Source: Candidatus Magasanikbacteria bacterium CG_4_10_14_0_8_um_filter_42_12
GTDB taxonomy: Bacteria; Patescibacteriota; Patescibacteriia; Magasanikbacterales; UBA922
DNA: 12,489 nucleotides
Direction: 5' to 3'
Assembly (NCBI GenBank): GCA_002784795.1
Contig: PFLZ01000060.1
Location: 1-12,489 of the forward strand
The notes beneath the pieces were generated by a model. That model had not been told where the DNA came from, ran no database searches, and worked only from the letters and a program-made list of their open reading frames with translations. Position numbers and translations under genes: made by a program. This document shows positions 3,871 to 11,070 of this stretch, piece by piece (positions within the stretch are counted from its first letter, which is position 1; every line of letters begins with the position of its first letter).

Positions 3871-5325
3871 ATGGCACAACAAGAATCTGTCATCCTCCGC
3901 TTTGACGGCGTCAAATTTCACTACGATGAAATCAAACCCATTCTCGATGGCGTCAGTTTTTCTATACGAAAAAATAGCAAAATAACGATCATGGGACCAA
4001 ATGGAGCTGGTAAATCCACAATTTTCAAACTCATCACCGGAGAAATTCAACCAGTAGAAGGACGTGTTCTTATCTCAGACAACGCAACAATCGCAATAGC
4101 AAAACAAATCATGGCAGACGAATACAAAGAGCTGACTGTCCGAGAATATTTTGAAACAGCATTTACAGAAAAAAAACACAACCTCGACAAACTCATCTAT
4201 GATGTTCTCGACGTTGTGAACTACCATATTCCGCTCGAAAAACAAATCAAAGACACGTCCGGAGGTCAACAAGCTCGCCTTCTCTTGGCACACGCATTGA
4301 TCCAACAACCAGATATTCTCCTCCTCGACGAGCCAACAAACAATCTCGATGATGATGGTATCGGACACCTCACTACATTCCTCATCATGTACGAAAAGAC
4401 GGTCGTTGTTATTTCTCATGATACGTACTTTTTGAATTCATTTACCGACGGTGTCTTGCATCTGAATGAATACACAAAAAAAATAAATCAGTACCAAGGA
4501 AACTATCTCGACGTACTCGAAAATATCAATGCACAAATAGAACGTGAAGAACGAAAAAATGCACAACTCCAAAGAAATATTCAAGACCGAAAAGACAAGA
4601 TCAACTTCTTTTCAAATAAAGGAGGAAAAATGAGAAAACTCGCAGCAAAGATGCGTGAAGAAGTCGCAGAAGATGAAGAAAATATGGTAGACGTCATGCA
4701 AGAAGATAAAACGATCACTCGATTTGAGATTCCAGCACAAGCATACAAAGAAGAAATCTTGAGCATGAATCATGTCTCTGTATTGAAGAATCATGAAGTC
4801 GTTGAAAAAGAAGTCGACATCCGCCTCCGCCGTGGAGACCGACTCTTCATCAAAGGACCAAACGGCATTGGCAAGAGCACCCTCCTGAAACGCATCGCAG
4901 AAGAACAAACCGACGGCATCAAGATTGGCGACGGCGTGCGTGTTGCATATTACAAACAAGATTTTTCTGGACTAGATTTCAATAAAACAGCATTTCATTC
5001 TCTGAAAGAAATGATGGGCGTCCCAGACGATGAAGTCATCTACCGCACCGCATCACGATTTCTTCTGAGTTCAAAAGTCCTTCAAAATCTTGTAGGAGCA
5101 TTGTCCGAAGGACAAAAAGGATTGCTCGTCTATGCACGGTTTGTCTTGCAAGAACCGGGTCTCCTGATCCTCGATGAACCTACCAATCATATCAACTTCC
5201 GCCATCTGCCAGTCATCGCAAAAGCAATCAATGAATATGAAGGTGCCATGATCCTCGTTTCTCATGTTCCTGAATTTGTCGAACAAATCAGCATCAAAGA
5301 TGAACTCGATCTCGGAAGAATATAA
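3871..5325 (+). CDS. ABC-F family ATPase (ribosome-associated, no membrane domain)
   Basis: A 484-residue protein with two nucleotide-binding domains in one chain and no transmembrane segment, the ABC-F layout; these ATPases act on the ribosomal E site in translation control or antibiotic protection. NBD1: Walker A GPNGAGKS (42-49), signature TSGGQ (129-133), Walker B ILLLDEP (149-155) with Glu154, switch His183. NBD2: Walker A GPNGIGKS (329-336), signature LSEGQ (411-415), Walker B LLILDEP (431-437) with Glu436, switch His465. The charged, probably coiled-coil interdomain linker (about 215-285) is the P-site tRNA-interaction region of the family. It is shorter than EttA or Uup and lacks their C-terminal extension. 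NBD1 has T instead of L in its signature, and NBD2 reads TNHIN instead of TNHLD. Which ABC-F subgroup is unclear. The FKBP gene follows 14 bases later. Confidence 0.93.
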   Translation: MAQQESVILRFDGVKFHYDEIKPILDGVSFSIRKNSKITIMGPNGAGKSTIFKLITGEIQPVEGRVLISDNATIAIAKQIMADEYKELTVREYFETAFTEKKHNLDKLIYDVLDVVNYHIPLEKQIKDTSGGQQARLLLAHALIQQPDILLLDEPTNNLDDDGIGHLTTFLIMYEKTVVVISHDTYFLNSFTDGVLHLNEYTKKINQYQGNYLDVLENINAQIEREERKNAQLQRNIQDRKDKINFFSNKGGKMRKLAAKMREEVAEDEENMVDVMQEDKTITRFEIPAQAYKEEILSMNHVSVLKNHEVVEKEVDIRLRRGDRLFIKGPNGIGKSTLLKRIAEEQTDGIKIGDGVRVAYYKQDFSGLDFNKTAFHSLKEMMGVPDDEVIYRTASRFLLSSKVLQNLVGALSEGQKGLLVYARFVLQEPGLLILDEPTNHINFRHLPVIAKAINEYEGAMILVSHVPEFVEQISIKDELDLGRI

Positions 5326-5339
5326 CTAATACACGCGTT

Positions 5340-5777
5340 ATGTCAAAAGCAGCAAAAGGACACAAAGTAACCGTACACTACACAGGTTCACTCGCAGACG
5401 GCACGATCTTTGATTCATCAAAAAATCGTGAACCACTAGAATTTATTGTGGGTGGTGGCATGGTGATTGAAGGATTTGATGACATGGTGACCGGCATGAG
5501 TGTTGGGGACACAAAAAAAGAAACGCTCCCCTCTCACAAAGCATACGGCGACCGTCGCGATGAACTCGTGGGCGATGTCCCCAAAAATAATATTCCAGAA
5601 GACATCCGCGATAAAGTCGCAACAGGAGACAAACTCCAAATTCCACAACCAAATGGGATGGCGATTGTCACGGTGACCAATGTTACAGATGACACGATCA
5701 CCATAGACGCAAATCCAGAACTTGCAGGAAAAGATCTGACATTTGAGATAGAATTGATTGAAATTTCAGAAGTGTAA
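5340..5777 (+). CDS. SlyD-like FKBP peptidyl-prolyl cis-trans isomerase
   Basis: A 145-residue protein that isomerises X-Pro bonds and probably acts as a folding helper in the cytoplasm; there is no signal peptide. The FKBP half is split, as in SlyD: VTVHYTGSLADGTIFDSS...PLEFIVGGGMVIEGFDDMVTGMSVGD (about 10-58) and a C-terminal strand LTFEIELIEI (about 133-142). Between them lies the IF (insert-in-flap) chaperone domain, beginning near AYGDRRDELVGDVPKNNIPEDI. The His/Cys-rich metal-binding tail of E. coli SlyD is absent. The gene follows the ABC-F stop by 14 bases without its own promoter or SD, and a strong terminator ends the operon, so both proteins are co-expressed; a shared role around nascent chains is plausible but inferred. 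Confidence 0.92.
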   Translation: MSKAAKGHKVTVHYTGSLADGTIFDSSKNREPLEFIVGGGMVIEGFDDMVTGMSVGDTKKETLPSHKAYGDRRDELVGDVPKNNIPEDIRDKVATGDKLQIPQPNGMAIVTVTNVTDDTITIDANPELAGKDLTFEIELIEISEV

Positions 5778-5793
5778 TATCTATACTATTTTC

Positions 5794-5826
5794 AAAACCA
5801 TGAGTGTTATACACTGATGGTTTTTT
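5794..5826 (+). terminator. Intrinsic terminator of the ABC-F/FKBP operon
   Basis: AAAACCAT pairs with ATGGTTTT; after a G-G mismatch AGTG pairs with CACT around the loop TTATA. The 3' arm merges into a run of six T. It starts 16 bases after the FKBP stop. Confidence 0.88.
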
Positions 5827-5880
5827 GTATAAAAAAAGTAACAAGACTTTTTATAACCAAGGGTTTTAAGGGGAAAGCTG

Positions 5881-5912
5881 TTTGTCCCGATCCAATCGGG
5901 ATTGGTGACAAA
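5881..5912. repeat. Compact palindromic element with competing stems
   Basis: The outer arms TTTGTC (5881-5886) and GACAAA (5907-5912) enclose CCCGAT-CCA-ATCGGG (5886-5900), while CCAATC (5892-5897) can instead pair with GATTGG (5900-5905). The two inner pairings exclude each other, or combine in part as a small pseudoknot. There is no T-run, so it is not a terminator. It sits between the operon terminator and the lipoprotein promoter and looks like a REP-type repeat; only one copy is seen here. Confidence 0.5.
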
Positions 5913-5934
5913 AAGGAAGGGAAGAAATATATAC

Positions 5935-5963
5935 TTGCAAAATAGAAACAAGATCGTTACACT
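5935..5963 (+). promoter_or_regulatory. Promoter of the lipoprotein gene
   Basis: TTGCAA (5935-5940), 17-bp spacer, TACACT (5958-5963). The predicted start is about 22 bases before the ATG at 5992, which supports that start over the upstream TTG at 5902. Confidence 0.6.
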
Positions 5964-5991
5964 ACGGCTGCCTACTCATAATTCACTATAT

Positions 5992-6723
5992 ATGAAAAGA
6001 ATTGCTTCTTTTGGAGGGACGCTCGCACTCACACTCATCCTCGTAGGAGCGGGTTGTTCCAATACCCCATCCTCACCATCAACAGACACCTCAGACAATA
6101 CGACATCCGAACAAACAAACGAAACAATAGGAAAGAAACAGACAGGAAGTGATAATATCCAACTCATAGCAACAGCAGTCGGTGCACGACAAGTAAAATT
6201 TGAATGGGAACTGAGCGGAGACCTCGCCGAACCAACACGATTTATTCTCCTCAGAAGTGAAGACCCAAATCCATCACATGATGGAAAAACATTTTGGTTC
6301 CGCCAGCAAGGAAACCGAAGTTCTGCAACATGGGTAAACCTCCCAGCAGGTGAACAACACTTCCGTATCTGTACCAGCAGTGATGGAGATGCTTGCGCAT
6401 TCTACAGCGATGATATCTCGGTCGACGTTTTATCTGGACCAGCGCCCGTAAAAAAAATGGAAATATCTGATACAGCAGAAGTGACAAATGAAACCGAAGA
6501 AATACAATCAGAAGAGCCAACACCACTCGAAACTGAATACGCAATCAGTGACACGACGTCAACAGAAGAAATAATACTCATCGAAGAAGTGAGCACGACC
6601 ACTCCAGAAGGAGAAGTACCAACGACTGACACCACAAGTACAGAAAACATGAGTACGTCTGCAGAAGAAGCAATGACAGAGACGACAACAACGACAGATT
6701 CTTCAACAAGTACAACGTTATAA
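5992..6723 (+). CDS. Surface lipoprotein with Ig/FN3-like domain and Thr/Glu-rich tail
   Basis: A 243-residue protein. MKRIASFGGTLALTLILVGAGC is a signal peptide ending in a lipobox-like GAGC, with Cys22 as the lipidated residue (Gly at -3 is not the commonest choice). A Ser/Thr/Asn linker follows, then one beta-sandwich-like domain (about 54-145: IQLIATAVGARQVKFEWELS ... RICTSSDGDACAFYSDDISV). Its two cysteines, in RICTSSDGDACAF, are eight apart and could form a disulfide outside the membrane. The last ~90 residues are low complexity, rich in Thr, Ser and Glu (TTTPE, TTSTE, TTTTTDSSTSTT), as in surface-exposed stalks. Lipobox and linker place it on the outer face of the cytoplasmic membrane or the cell surface. 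Function unknown; adhesion or envelope structure is a guess. Confidence 0.78.
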   Translation: MKRIASFGGTLALTLILVGAGCSNTPSSPSTDTSDNTTSEQTNETIGKKQTGSDNIQLIATAVGARQVKFEWELSGDLAEPTRFILLRSEDPNPSHDGKTFWFRQQGNRSSATWVNLPAGEQHFRICTSSDGDACAFYSDDISVDVLSGPAPVKKMEISDTAEVTNETEEIQSEEPTPLETEYAISDTTSTEEIILIEEVSTTTPEGEVPTTDTTSTENMSTSAEEAMTETTTTTDSSTSTTL

Positions 6724-6728
6724 TGTAC

Positions 6729-6766
6729 AAAAAAAGTCCCTCCGAATATATCGGAGGGACTTTTTA
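6729..6766. terminator. Bidirectional terminator between the lipoprotein gene and uvrB
   Basis: A perfect 15-bp stem, AAAAAGTCCCTCCGA/TCGGAGGGACTTTTT, around ATATA. It has T-runs on both strands and serves the convergent genes ending at 6723 (+) and 6782 (-). Confidence 0.95.
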
Positions 6767-6781
6767 TATGTATCAACACAA

Positions 6782-8863
6782 TTACTTTTCCCCCTTTTTC
6801 TTTCCAGTCGTTTTTTCTCTCGCTGACAACTCACGTATCTCATCTCTGAGTATCGCAGCCACTTCAAACTCAAGATTCTTCGCAGCCTCTTTCATCTTCT
6901 GTTGCTTATCTTTGATAATATCTGGAATCGATCGCCCATCACCGATCATATCAAGACGTGCTATTTCTTTTATCCTTCGACTTCTCGCTTTTTTGGCATT
7001 CGTTTCTTTCGTAGCAGAAAGTCCAAATTCTTCAAGAATATTTCGAATTGTTTTTTCAATTGTCTTTGGCGTGATGCCATGTTTTTTATTGTAGCCAAGT
7101 TGTTTTTCTCGACGACGATCTGTTTCTTCTATTGCTCGCTCGATAGAGCCTGTCATATGATCTGCATAGAGGACCACCTGCCCATTCACATTTCGCGCAG
7201 CGCGCCCAATCGTCTGGATCAGACTTGTTTCACTACGAAGGAATCCTTCTTTGTCTGCATCGAGAATTGCCACAAACGATACTTCTGGAATATCCAGTCC
7301 TTCTCGGAGCAAGTTGACGCCGACAATAACATCGACTTCTCCTTTACGAAGTGACGTAATAATTTCGATACGTTCGATAGTCAGAATATCACTATGCAAA
7401 TACTTCACTTTTACCCCTCGCTCTTGCAAATATTCTGTAAGATCCTCAGCCATGCGCTTTGTCAGTGTGGTAACAAGTGTTCGTTCCTTTTTCTTTATTC
7501 TCTCTTGAATTCGTGCGATGACATCATCTACCTGAGAAGGGTTTTCCTCTGTTTCGGTCACAGGACGGATGATCACCTCTGGATCAATAAGCCCAGTAGG
7601 ACGCACGATCTGCTCTGCAATATTCGTACTCACTTCTCGTTCATACTCACTCGGCGTTGCAGATACATACACGACATCTTCGATACGAGCATCAAATTCA
7701 TCAAAACGCAGCGGACGATTGTCTCGTGCACTTGGCAAACGGAATCCATTGTCTACCAGAGAATCTTTTCGCGCACGATCACCATTGTACATCGCACGAA
7801 TCTGTGGAACCGTCACATGCGATTCATCAATGATTGTCAAAAATGACCGTGATCCATATTTGAAATAATCAATCAGCGTAAACGGTGGCTCCCCTTCATC
7901 ACGTCCTTCAAAATGTCGAGAATAATTTTCAATACCATTACAATATCCCACATTTTTTATGAGCTCTAGGTCATGCACCACTCTTCTTTTCAATCGTTCG
8001 AATTCCAAAACTTTTCCTTGTTTTTTGAATAAGGCTAATTGCTCTTTTATCTCTGATTCAATCCTGCCAATAGCTCGATCTCGAGATTCGCTACTCATGA
8101 CATAATGTTTTGCAGGAAAGAGCCACAGATCTTCTTGTTCTCGTACGGACAGGTCGCGACCTGTCCCTCCTACCACTTTCCGTGTTACTGGATCTATGCG
8201 CTCAATTAATTCAATTTTGTCACTTACTTCCAATCTATATATGATTTCTTCGTTTACTGGCATCATCTCAAATATCTGTCCACGCATACGAAACGATCCT
8301 CGAACAAGATCGGTGTTCATTCGTTCAAATTGCATATCCACCAATTGTTGCATCACCGCTCGACGATCGAGTCGCTGTCCAACTTCGAGATGCAACACAA
8401 TTTTTTCATATTCTGTCGGTGAACCAAGTCCATAAATAGCTGATACAGATGCCACAATGATCACATCTTCTCGAGTCAATAAAGCTTGCGTACAGGCATG
8501 ACGAAGTCGATCAATTTCTTCATTGATCTGTGCTTCTTTTTCTATATAGGTATCACTCGATGATATGTATGCTTCAGGCTGATAGTAATCATAATAACTG
8601 ACAAAATATTCCACGGCATTGTCAGGAAAAAACTCTCGAAATTCATTGCAGAGCTGTGCTGCCAATGTTTTATTATGTGCGATCACAAGTGTTGGTTTTT
8701 GTACCTCTTGAATCACGTTTGCAATAGTAAAGGTCTTTCCAGAACCAGTCACACCAAGCAATGTTTGTCGTTTGTCTCCTTTTTTGATACCCGAAACAAG
8801 CGATTTGATTGCTGTCGGTTGATCGCCTGCGGGTTTGTAATGCGAATGTAACTGAAACTTCAT
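6782..8863 (-). CDS. uvrB: Excinuclease ABC subunit B
   Basis: A 693-residue protein that takes over damaged DNA from UvrA, checks the lesion and recruits UvrC in nucleotide excision repair. Walker A GVTGSGKT (37-44); the lesion-probing beta-hairpin region YYDYYQPEAYISSSDTYIEKE (90-110); DESH motif (346-349) in TIIDESHVTVPQIR; SATP (401-404); helicase motifs V/VI in VNLLREGLDIPEVSFVAILDADKEGF and LIQTIGRAARN; C-terminal UVR domain at the end (KMKEAAKNLEFEVAAILRDEIREL). It is about 20 residues longer than E. coli UvrB. Part of the excess is around GGTGRDLSVREQED (232-245), which is encoded by a perfect 20-bp palindrome and its flanks. No SD is seen. It follows the MBL-fold gene by 82 bases and may be co-transcribed; a weak TTAGGT-18-TATGTA promoter could be read in the gap. 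Confidence 0.98.
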   Translation of the reverse strand: MKFQLHSHYKPAGDQPTAIKSLVSGIKKGDKRQTLLGVTGSGKTFTIANVIQEVQKPTLVIAHNKTLAAQLCNEFREFFPDNAVEYFVSYYDYYQPEAYISSSDTYIEKEAQINEEIDRLRHACTQALLTREDVIIVASVSAIYGLGSPTEYEKIVLHLEVGQRLDRRAVMQQLVDMQFERMNTDLVRGSFRMRGQIFEMMPVNEEIIYRLEVSDKIELIERIDPVTRKVVGGTGRDLSVREQEDLWLFPAKHYVMSSESRDRAIGRIESEIKEQLALFKKQGKVLEFERLKRRVVHDLELIKNVGYCNGIENYSRHFEGRDEGEPPFTLIDYFKYGSRSFLTIIDESHVTVPQIRAMYNGDRARKDSLVDNGFRLPSARDNRPLRFDEFDARIEDVVYVSATPSEYEREVSTNIAEQIVRPTGLIDPEVIIRPVTETEENPSQVDDVIARIQERIKKKERTLVTTLTKRMAEDLTEYLQERGVKVKYLHSDILTIERIEIITSLRKGEVDVIVGVNLLREGLDIPEVSFVAILDADKEGFLRSETSLIQTIGRAARNVNGQVVLYADHMTGSIERAIEETDRRREKQLGYNKKHGITPKTIEKTIRNILEEFGLSATKETNAKKARSRRIKEIARLDMIGDGRSIPDIIKDKQQKMKEAAKNLEFEVAAILRDEIRELSAREKTTGKKKGEK
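8147..8166. repeat. Perfect 20-bp palindrome inside uvrB
   Basis: GGACAGGTCGCGACCTGTCC is its own reverse complement. On the coding (minus) strand it is preceded by GTAGGAG, which contains the GTAG that RAYT transposases use beside REP hairpins, and it is read in frame as part of GTGRDLSV. Its central TCGCGA also occurs in the hairpin at 3456-3478. Confidence 0.75.
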
Positions 8864-8945
8864 AGAATTTCAAACTAACACAAAGAGCCCTACATATCAA
8901 TAATATAAACTAATACCTAAGTCTCTAATACTCTAACACCTCCTC

Positions 8946-10298
8946 TTACTCCACCTCCACGGACTCTCCAAAGGCAGGAACAACGGTCTTCACACCATAT
9001 TGTTCTTGTGCCTTCTGTGCGAGCACCGTCGCAGCAGACTCTTCTCCATGAACAAAACAAATTTTCTTTGGAGCTACTCCAGCACTGCCTATCCAATCAA
9101 GCATTTTCTGTTGATCTCCATGTGCGGAGAGAGCACCAATAGCTTTGATCGTACAATGTACAGCAATATCTTCATGAAAAATTCGTACATGCGTTGCACC
9201 TTCGTAGAGTTTTCTCCCAAGTGTCCCCTGTGCTTGATACCCAACAATAATCAGTGTTGACTTTGGATCAGACAGATATCGCATGGCATGATGCATAATA
9301 CGCCCACCATTCATCATTCCAGAACCTGCAATGATCATCTTTGGTGTGGGAGCAGTATTGATTGTTTTTGATTCTTCTACGGTACGAGTAATGGTCAGCT
9401 GCTTGAACTTGAAAAAATCATTCCCTGCCATGTGTTTTTCTTTTGCATCAACATCATAATATTCTGTGTATTTGGTATATGTTGGCAACGCATCTATGGC
9501 AAGTGGACTATCGAGGAAGATAGGAAACCGTGGCAATGTTTTGTCTTCTTCTGCCATTTCGTCCAGCATGTACAAAATTTCTTGCGTTCGTTCGAGAGAA
9601 AATGCCGGCATCATGATCGTCCCTCCTCGTGCAACGCCTTCTTTTACCAGATCAAGTAGAATATCTTTTCTCATCTTTTCATTCTCATGCAAACGGTCAC
9701 CATAGGTAGATTCACAAATAAGCAAATCCACTGGACTCAATTTTTCTGAATCTTGCAAAATAGGAACGTGTTCATTTCCCATGTCACCAGAAAAACCTAT
9801 TGTTTTTCCATCTGCCGTGAGTTCAATAAATGAAGAACCAAAAATATGGCCGGCATCTTTGAGTACGACGGTCGCACTCCCAATAGAAAAGGGCTTTCGA
9901 TATGGTTGTGCATGACATTGTAACATCGCTCTTTGGACATCTTCCTCAGTATACAACACAGGATCCCCTGTTTTTTTGTTGTTATACTTCATGATATGGT
10001 ATGCATCCTTCCAGATCAGTGCTGCCAATTCGAGCGTACCGTCTGTCCCATAAATAGGACCACGAAATCCATCCCGAACAAGTTTTGGGATGCGACCTGT
10101 GTGATCCAGATGTGCATGACTGACGACCACGGCATCCAGGCTCGCAGGATCGAATCCAAAATCTTCATGATTTTTTTCTTCATTGAACTGTCCCCCCTGA
10201 AACATGCCACAATCAAAAAGAATCTTTTCACTTTTTGTTTCAATAAAATGACAGGATCCAGTGACTTCATGTGCCGCACCCAAAAAGGTAACTTTCAT
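8946..10298 (-). CDS. MBL-fold beta-CASP RNase (RNA-processing exo/endonuclease family)
   Basis: A 450-residue protein. HAHLDH (61-66) is the zinc motif 2 of metallo-beta-lactamases; SHAHLDHTGRIPKLV is typical of RNA-processing members. Further ligands are in DAGHIFGSS and FSGDMG. The beta-CASP cap follows (ICESTYGDRLH, PAFSLERTQEILYML, FLDSPLAI), then IAGSGMMNGGRIMHH and the C-terminal RMMBL segment with SAHGDQQKML and CFVHGEESA. This full set matches the Ysh1/CPSF-like bacterial and archaeal RNases, about 450-470 residues, which cleave or trim RNA. It lacks the longer C-terminal domain of RNase J. Cytoplasmic. A promoter is visible upstream and divergent from the membrane-protein operon. 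uvrB follows. The substrate is not known. Confidence 0.93.
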   Translation of the reverse strand: MKVTFLGAAHEVTGSCHFIETKSEKILFDCGMFQGGQFNEEKNHEDFGFDPASLDAVVVSHAHLDHTGRIPKLVRDGFRGPIYGTDGTLELAALIWKDAYHIMKYNNKKTGDPVLYTEEDVQRAMLQCHAQPYRKPFSIGSATVVLKDAGHIFGSSFIELTADGKTIGFSGDMGNEHVPILQDSEKLSPVDLLICESTYGDRLHENEKMRKDILLDLVKEGVARGGTIMMPAFSLERTQEILYMLDEMAEEDKTLPRFPIFLDSPLAIDALPTYTKYTEYYDVDAKEKHMAGNDFFKFKQLTITRTVEESKTINTAPTPKMIIAGSGMMNGGRIMHHAMRYLSDPKSTLIIVGYQAQGTLGRKLYEGATHVRIFHEDIAVHCTIKAIGALSAHGDQQKMLDWIGSAGVAPKKICFVHGEESAATVLAQKAQEQYGVKTVVPAFGESVEVE

Positions 10299-10333
10299 AG
10301 GATGTGAATACTAATAAGTGATATATACAGTCT

Positions 10334-10363
10334 ATCATACCTGACCAACACCCATATGTACAA
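10334..10363 (-). promoter_or_regulatory. Promoter of the MBL-fold RNase gene
   Basis: Minus strand: TTGTAC (10363-10358), 18-bp spacer, TATGAT (10339-10334), giving a leader of about 29 nt. The gene start has no SD. Confidence 0.6.
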
Positions 10364-10385
10364 ATGGACAATTTTCTGCTATCAT
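10357..10385 (+). promoter_or_regulatory. Possible promoter of the membrane protein/CorA operon
   Basis: TGTACA (10357-10362), 17-bp spacer, TATCAT (10380-10385). The -35 matches consensus at only four of six positions and overlaps the -35 of the divergent promoter. An alternative is TGGACA (10365-10370) with TATATT (10390-10395) at 19 bp. Confidence 0.4.
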
Positions 10386-10408
10386 AGCTTATATTTGCAT
10401 ACATTTTT

Positions 10409-11062
10409 ATGCCTCGAGAAGTAGACGATATCCAAATCCAAGGGCCACCAATAGATGAAATACAAAAACGATCATCTTGCCTCAAGCGAAGCTGTGGAAC
10501 CTTGTTAGGCATCATTATTGTCCTTTTGATAGTGTTTAGCTTGCTGATCCATCTTATCGTCAGCCCAAACACAAAAAAAGTATCAACAGTCCCAACAGAT
10601 CTCCCAGCAGAAATACCACTCTATGATAGTGAAAATATTGATACTGTCACATATATTTCAGGAGATGAGCGTGGCCAAGCAATTGAGCTCCTCGCGTTTG
10701 TCCCAAAAGCAATTCTTTCTCCACTCATCCTCGCAATAGAAAGTGCAGACGAAGCAACGGGCGCAGACACAGAAACACTCTGGGAATCCTTTATTCGTAT
10801 TCTCGGCACACCACTCGCCGACCATCGGAAGGTCGTCACCGTTACATGGTCAGAACTCCAGGCTGCACCTAGCTTTATCCAATCATATTACCGTAGCGCA
10901 CTCCTACAAGCAGGATACGAAGAAACATCTGAAAAACAGGCACAACATGTACGTTTTGTAGACAAACATGGGACAACGGTCAACGTCGCAGTGAATGACA
11001 ATGGCAATCCTCAGGATGGTACAGATTATGCTATACTAAAAATATATTATCACGGTAACTAA
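10409..11062 (+). CDS. Single-pass membrane protein with external domain, unknown
   Basis: A 217-residue protein of no recognised family. A charged N-terminus of about 29 residues with two close cysteines (SSCLKRSC, about 23-30) is followed by one hydrophobic span (about 31-51, TLLGIIIVLLIVFSLLIHLIV), then an Asp/Thr-rich domain of about 165 residues that should face outside by the positive-inside rule (KRSSCLKR before the span). It contains ETLWESFIRILGTPLADHRKVVTVTWSEL and ends in a beta-like stretch (AQHVRFVDKHGTTVNVAVN...DYAILKIYYHGN). There are no cysteines outside, no catalytic motif and no lipobox. The ATG at 10409 has no SD. CorA starts eight bases after its stop, so the two genes form an operon; a link to metal transport is inferred from position only. 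Confidence 0.75.
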   Translation: MPREVDDIQIQGPPIDEIQKRSSCLKRSCGTLLGIIIVLLIVFSLLIHLIVSPNTKKVSTVPTDLPAEIPLYDSENIDTVTYISGDERGQAIELLAFVPKAILSPLILAIESADEATGADTETLWESFIRILGTPLADHRKVVTVTWSELQAAPSFIQSYYRSALLQAGYEETSEKQAQHVRFVDKHGTTVNVAVNDNGNPQDGTDYAILKIYYHGN

Positions 11063-11070
11063 GAGCTCGT

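Noticed and set aside
5902..5991. Upstream extension of the lipoprotein to a TTG at 5902
   Set aside because: It would bury the signal peptide 30 residues deep and contain the -35 and -10 boxes; ATG 5992 gives a normal lipoprotein start.
6402..6779. Minus-strand Val/Ser-rich frame of 125 aa opposite the lipoprotein tail
   Set aside because: It is the antisense image of the Thr/Glu-rich low-complexity tail and crosses the bidirectional terminator.
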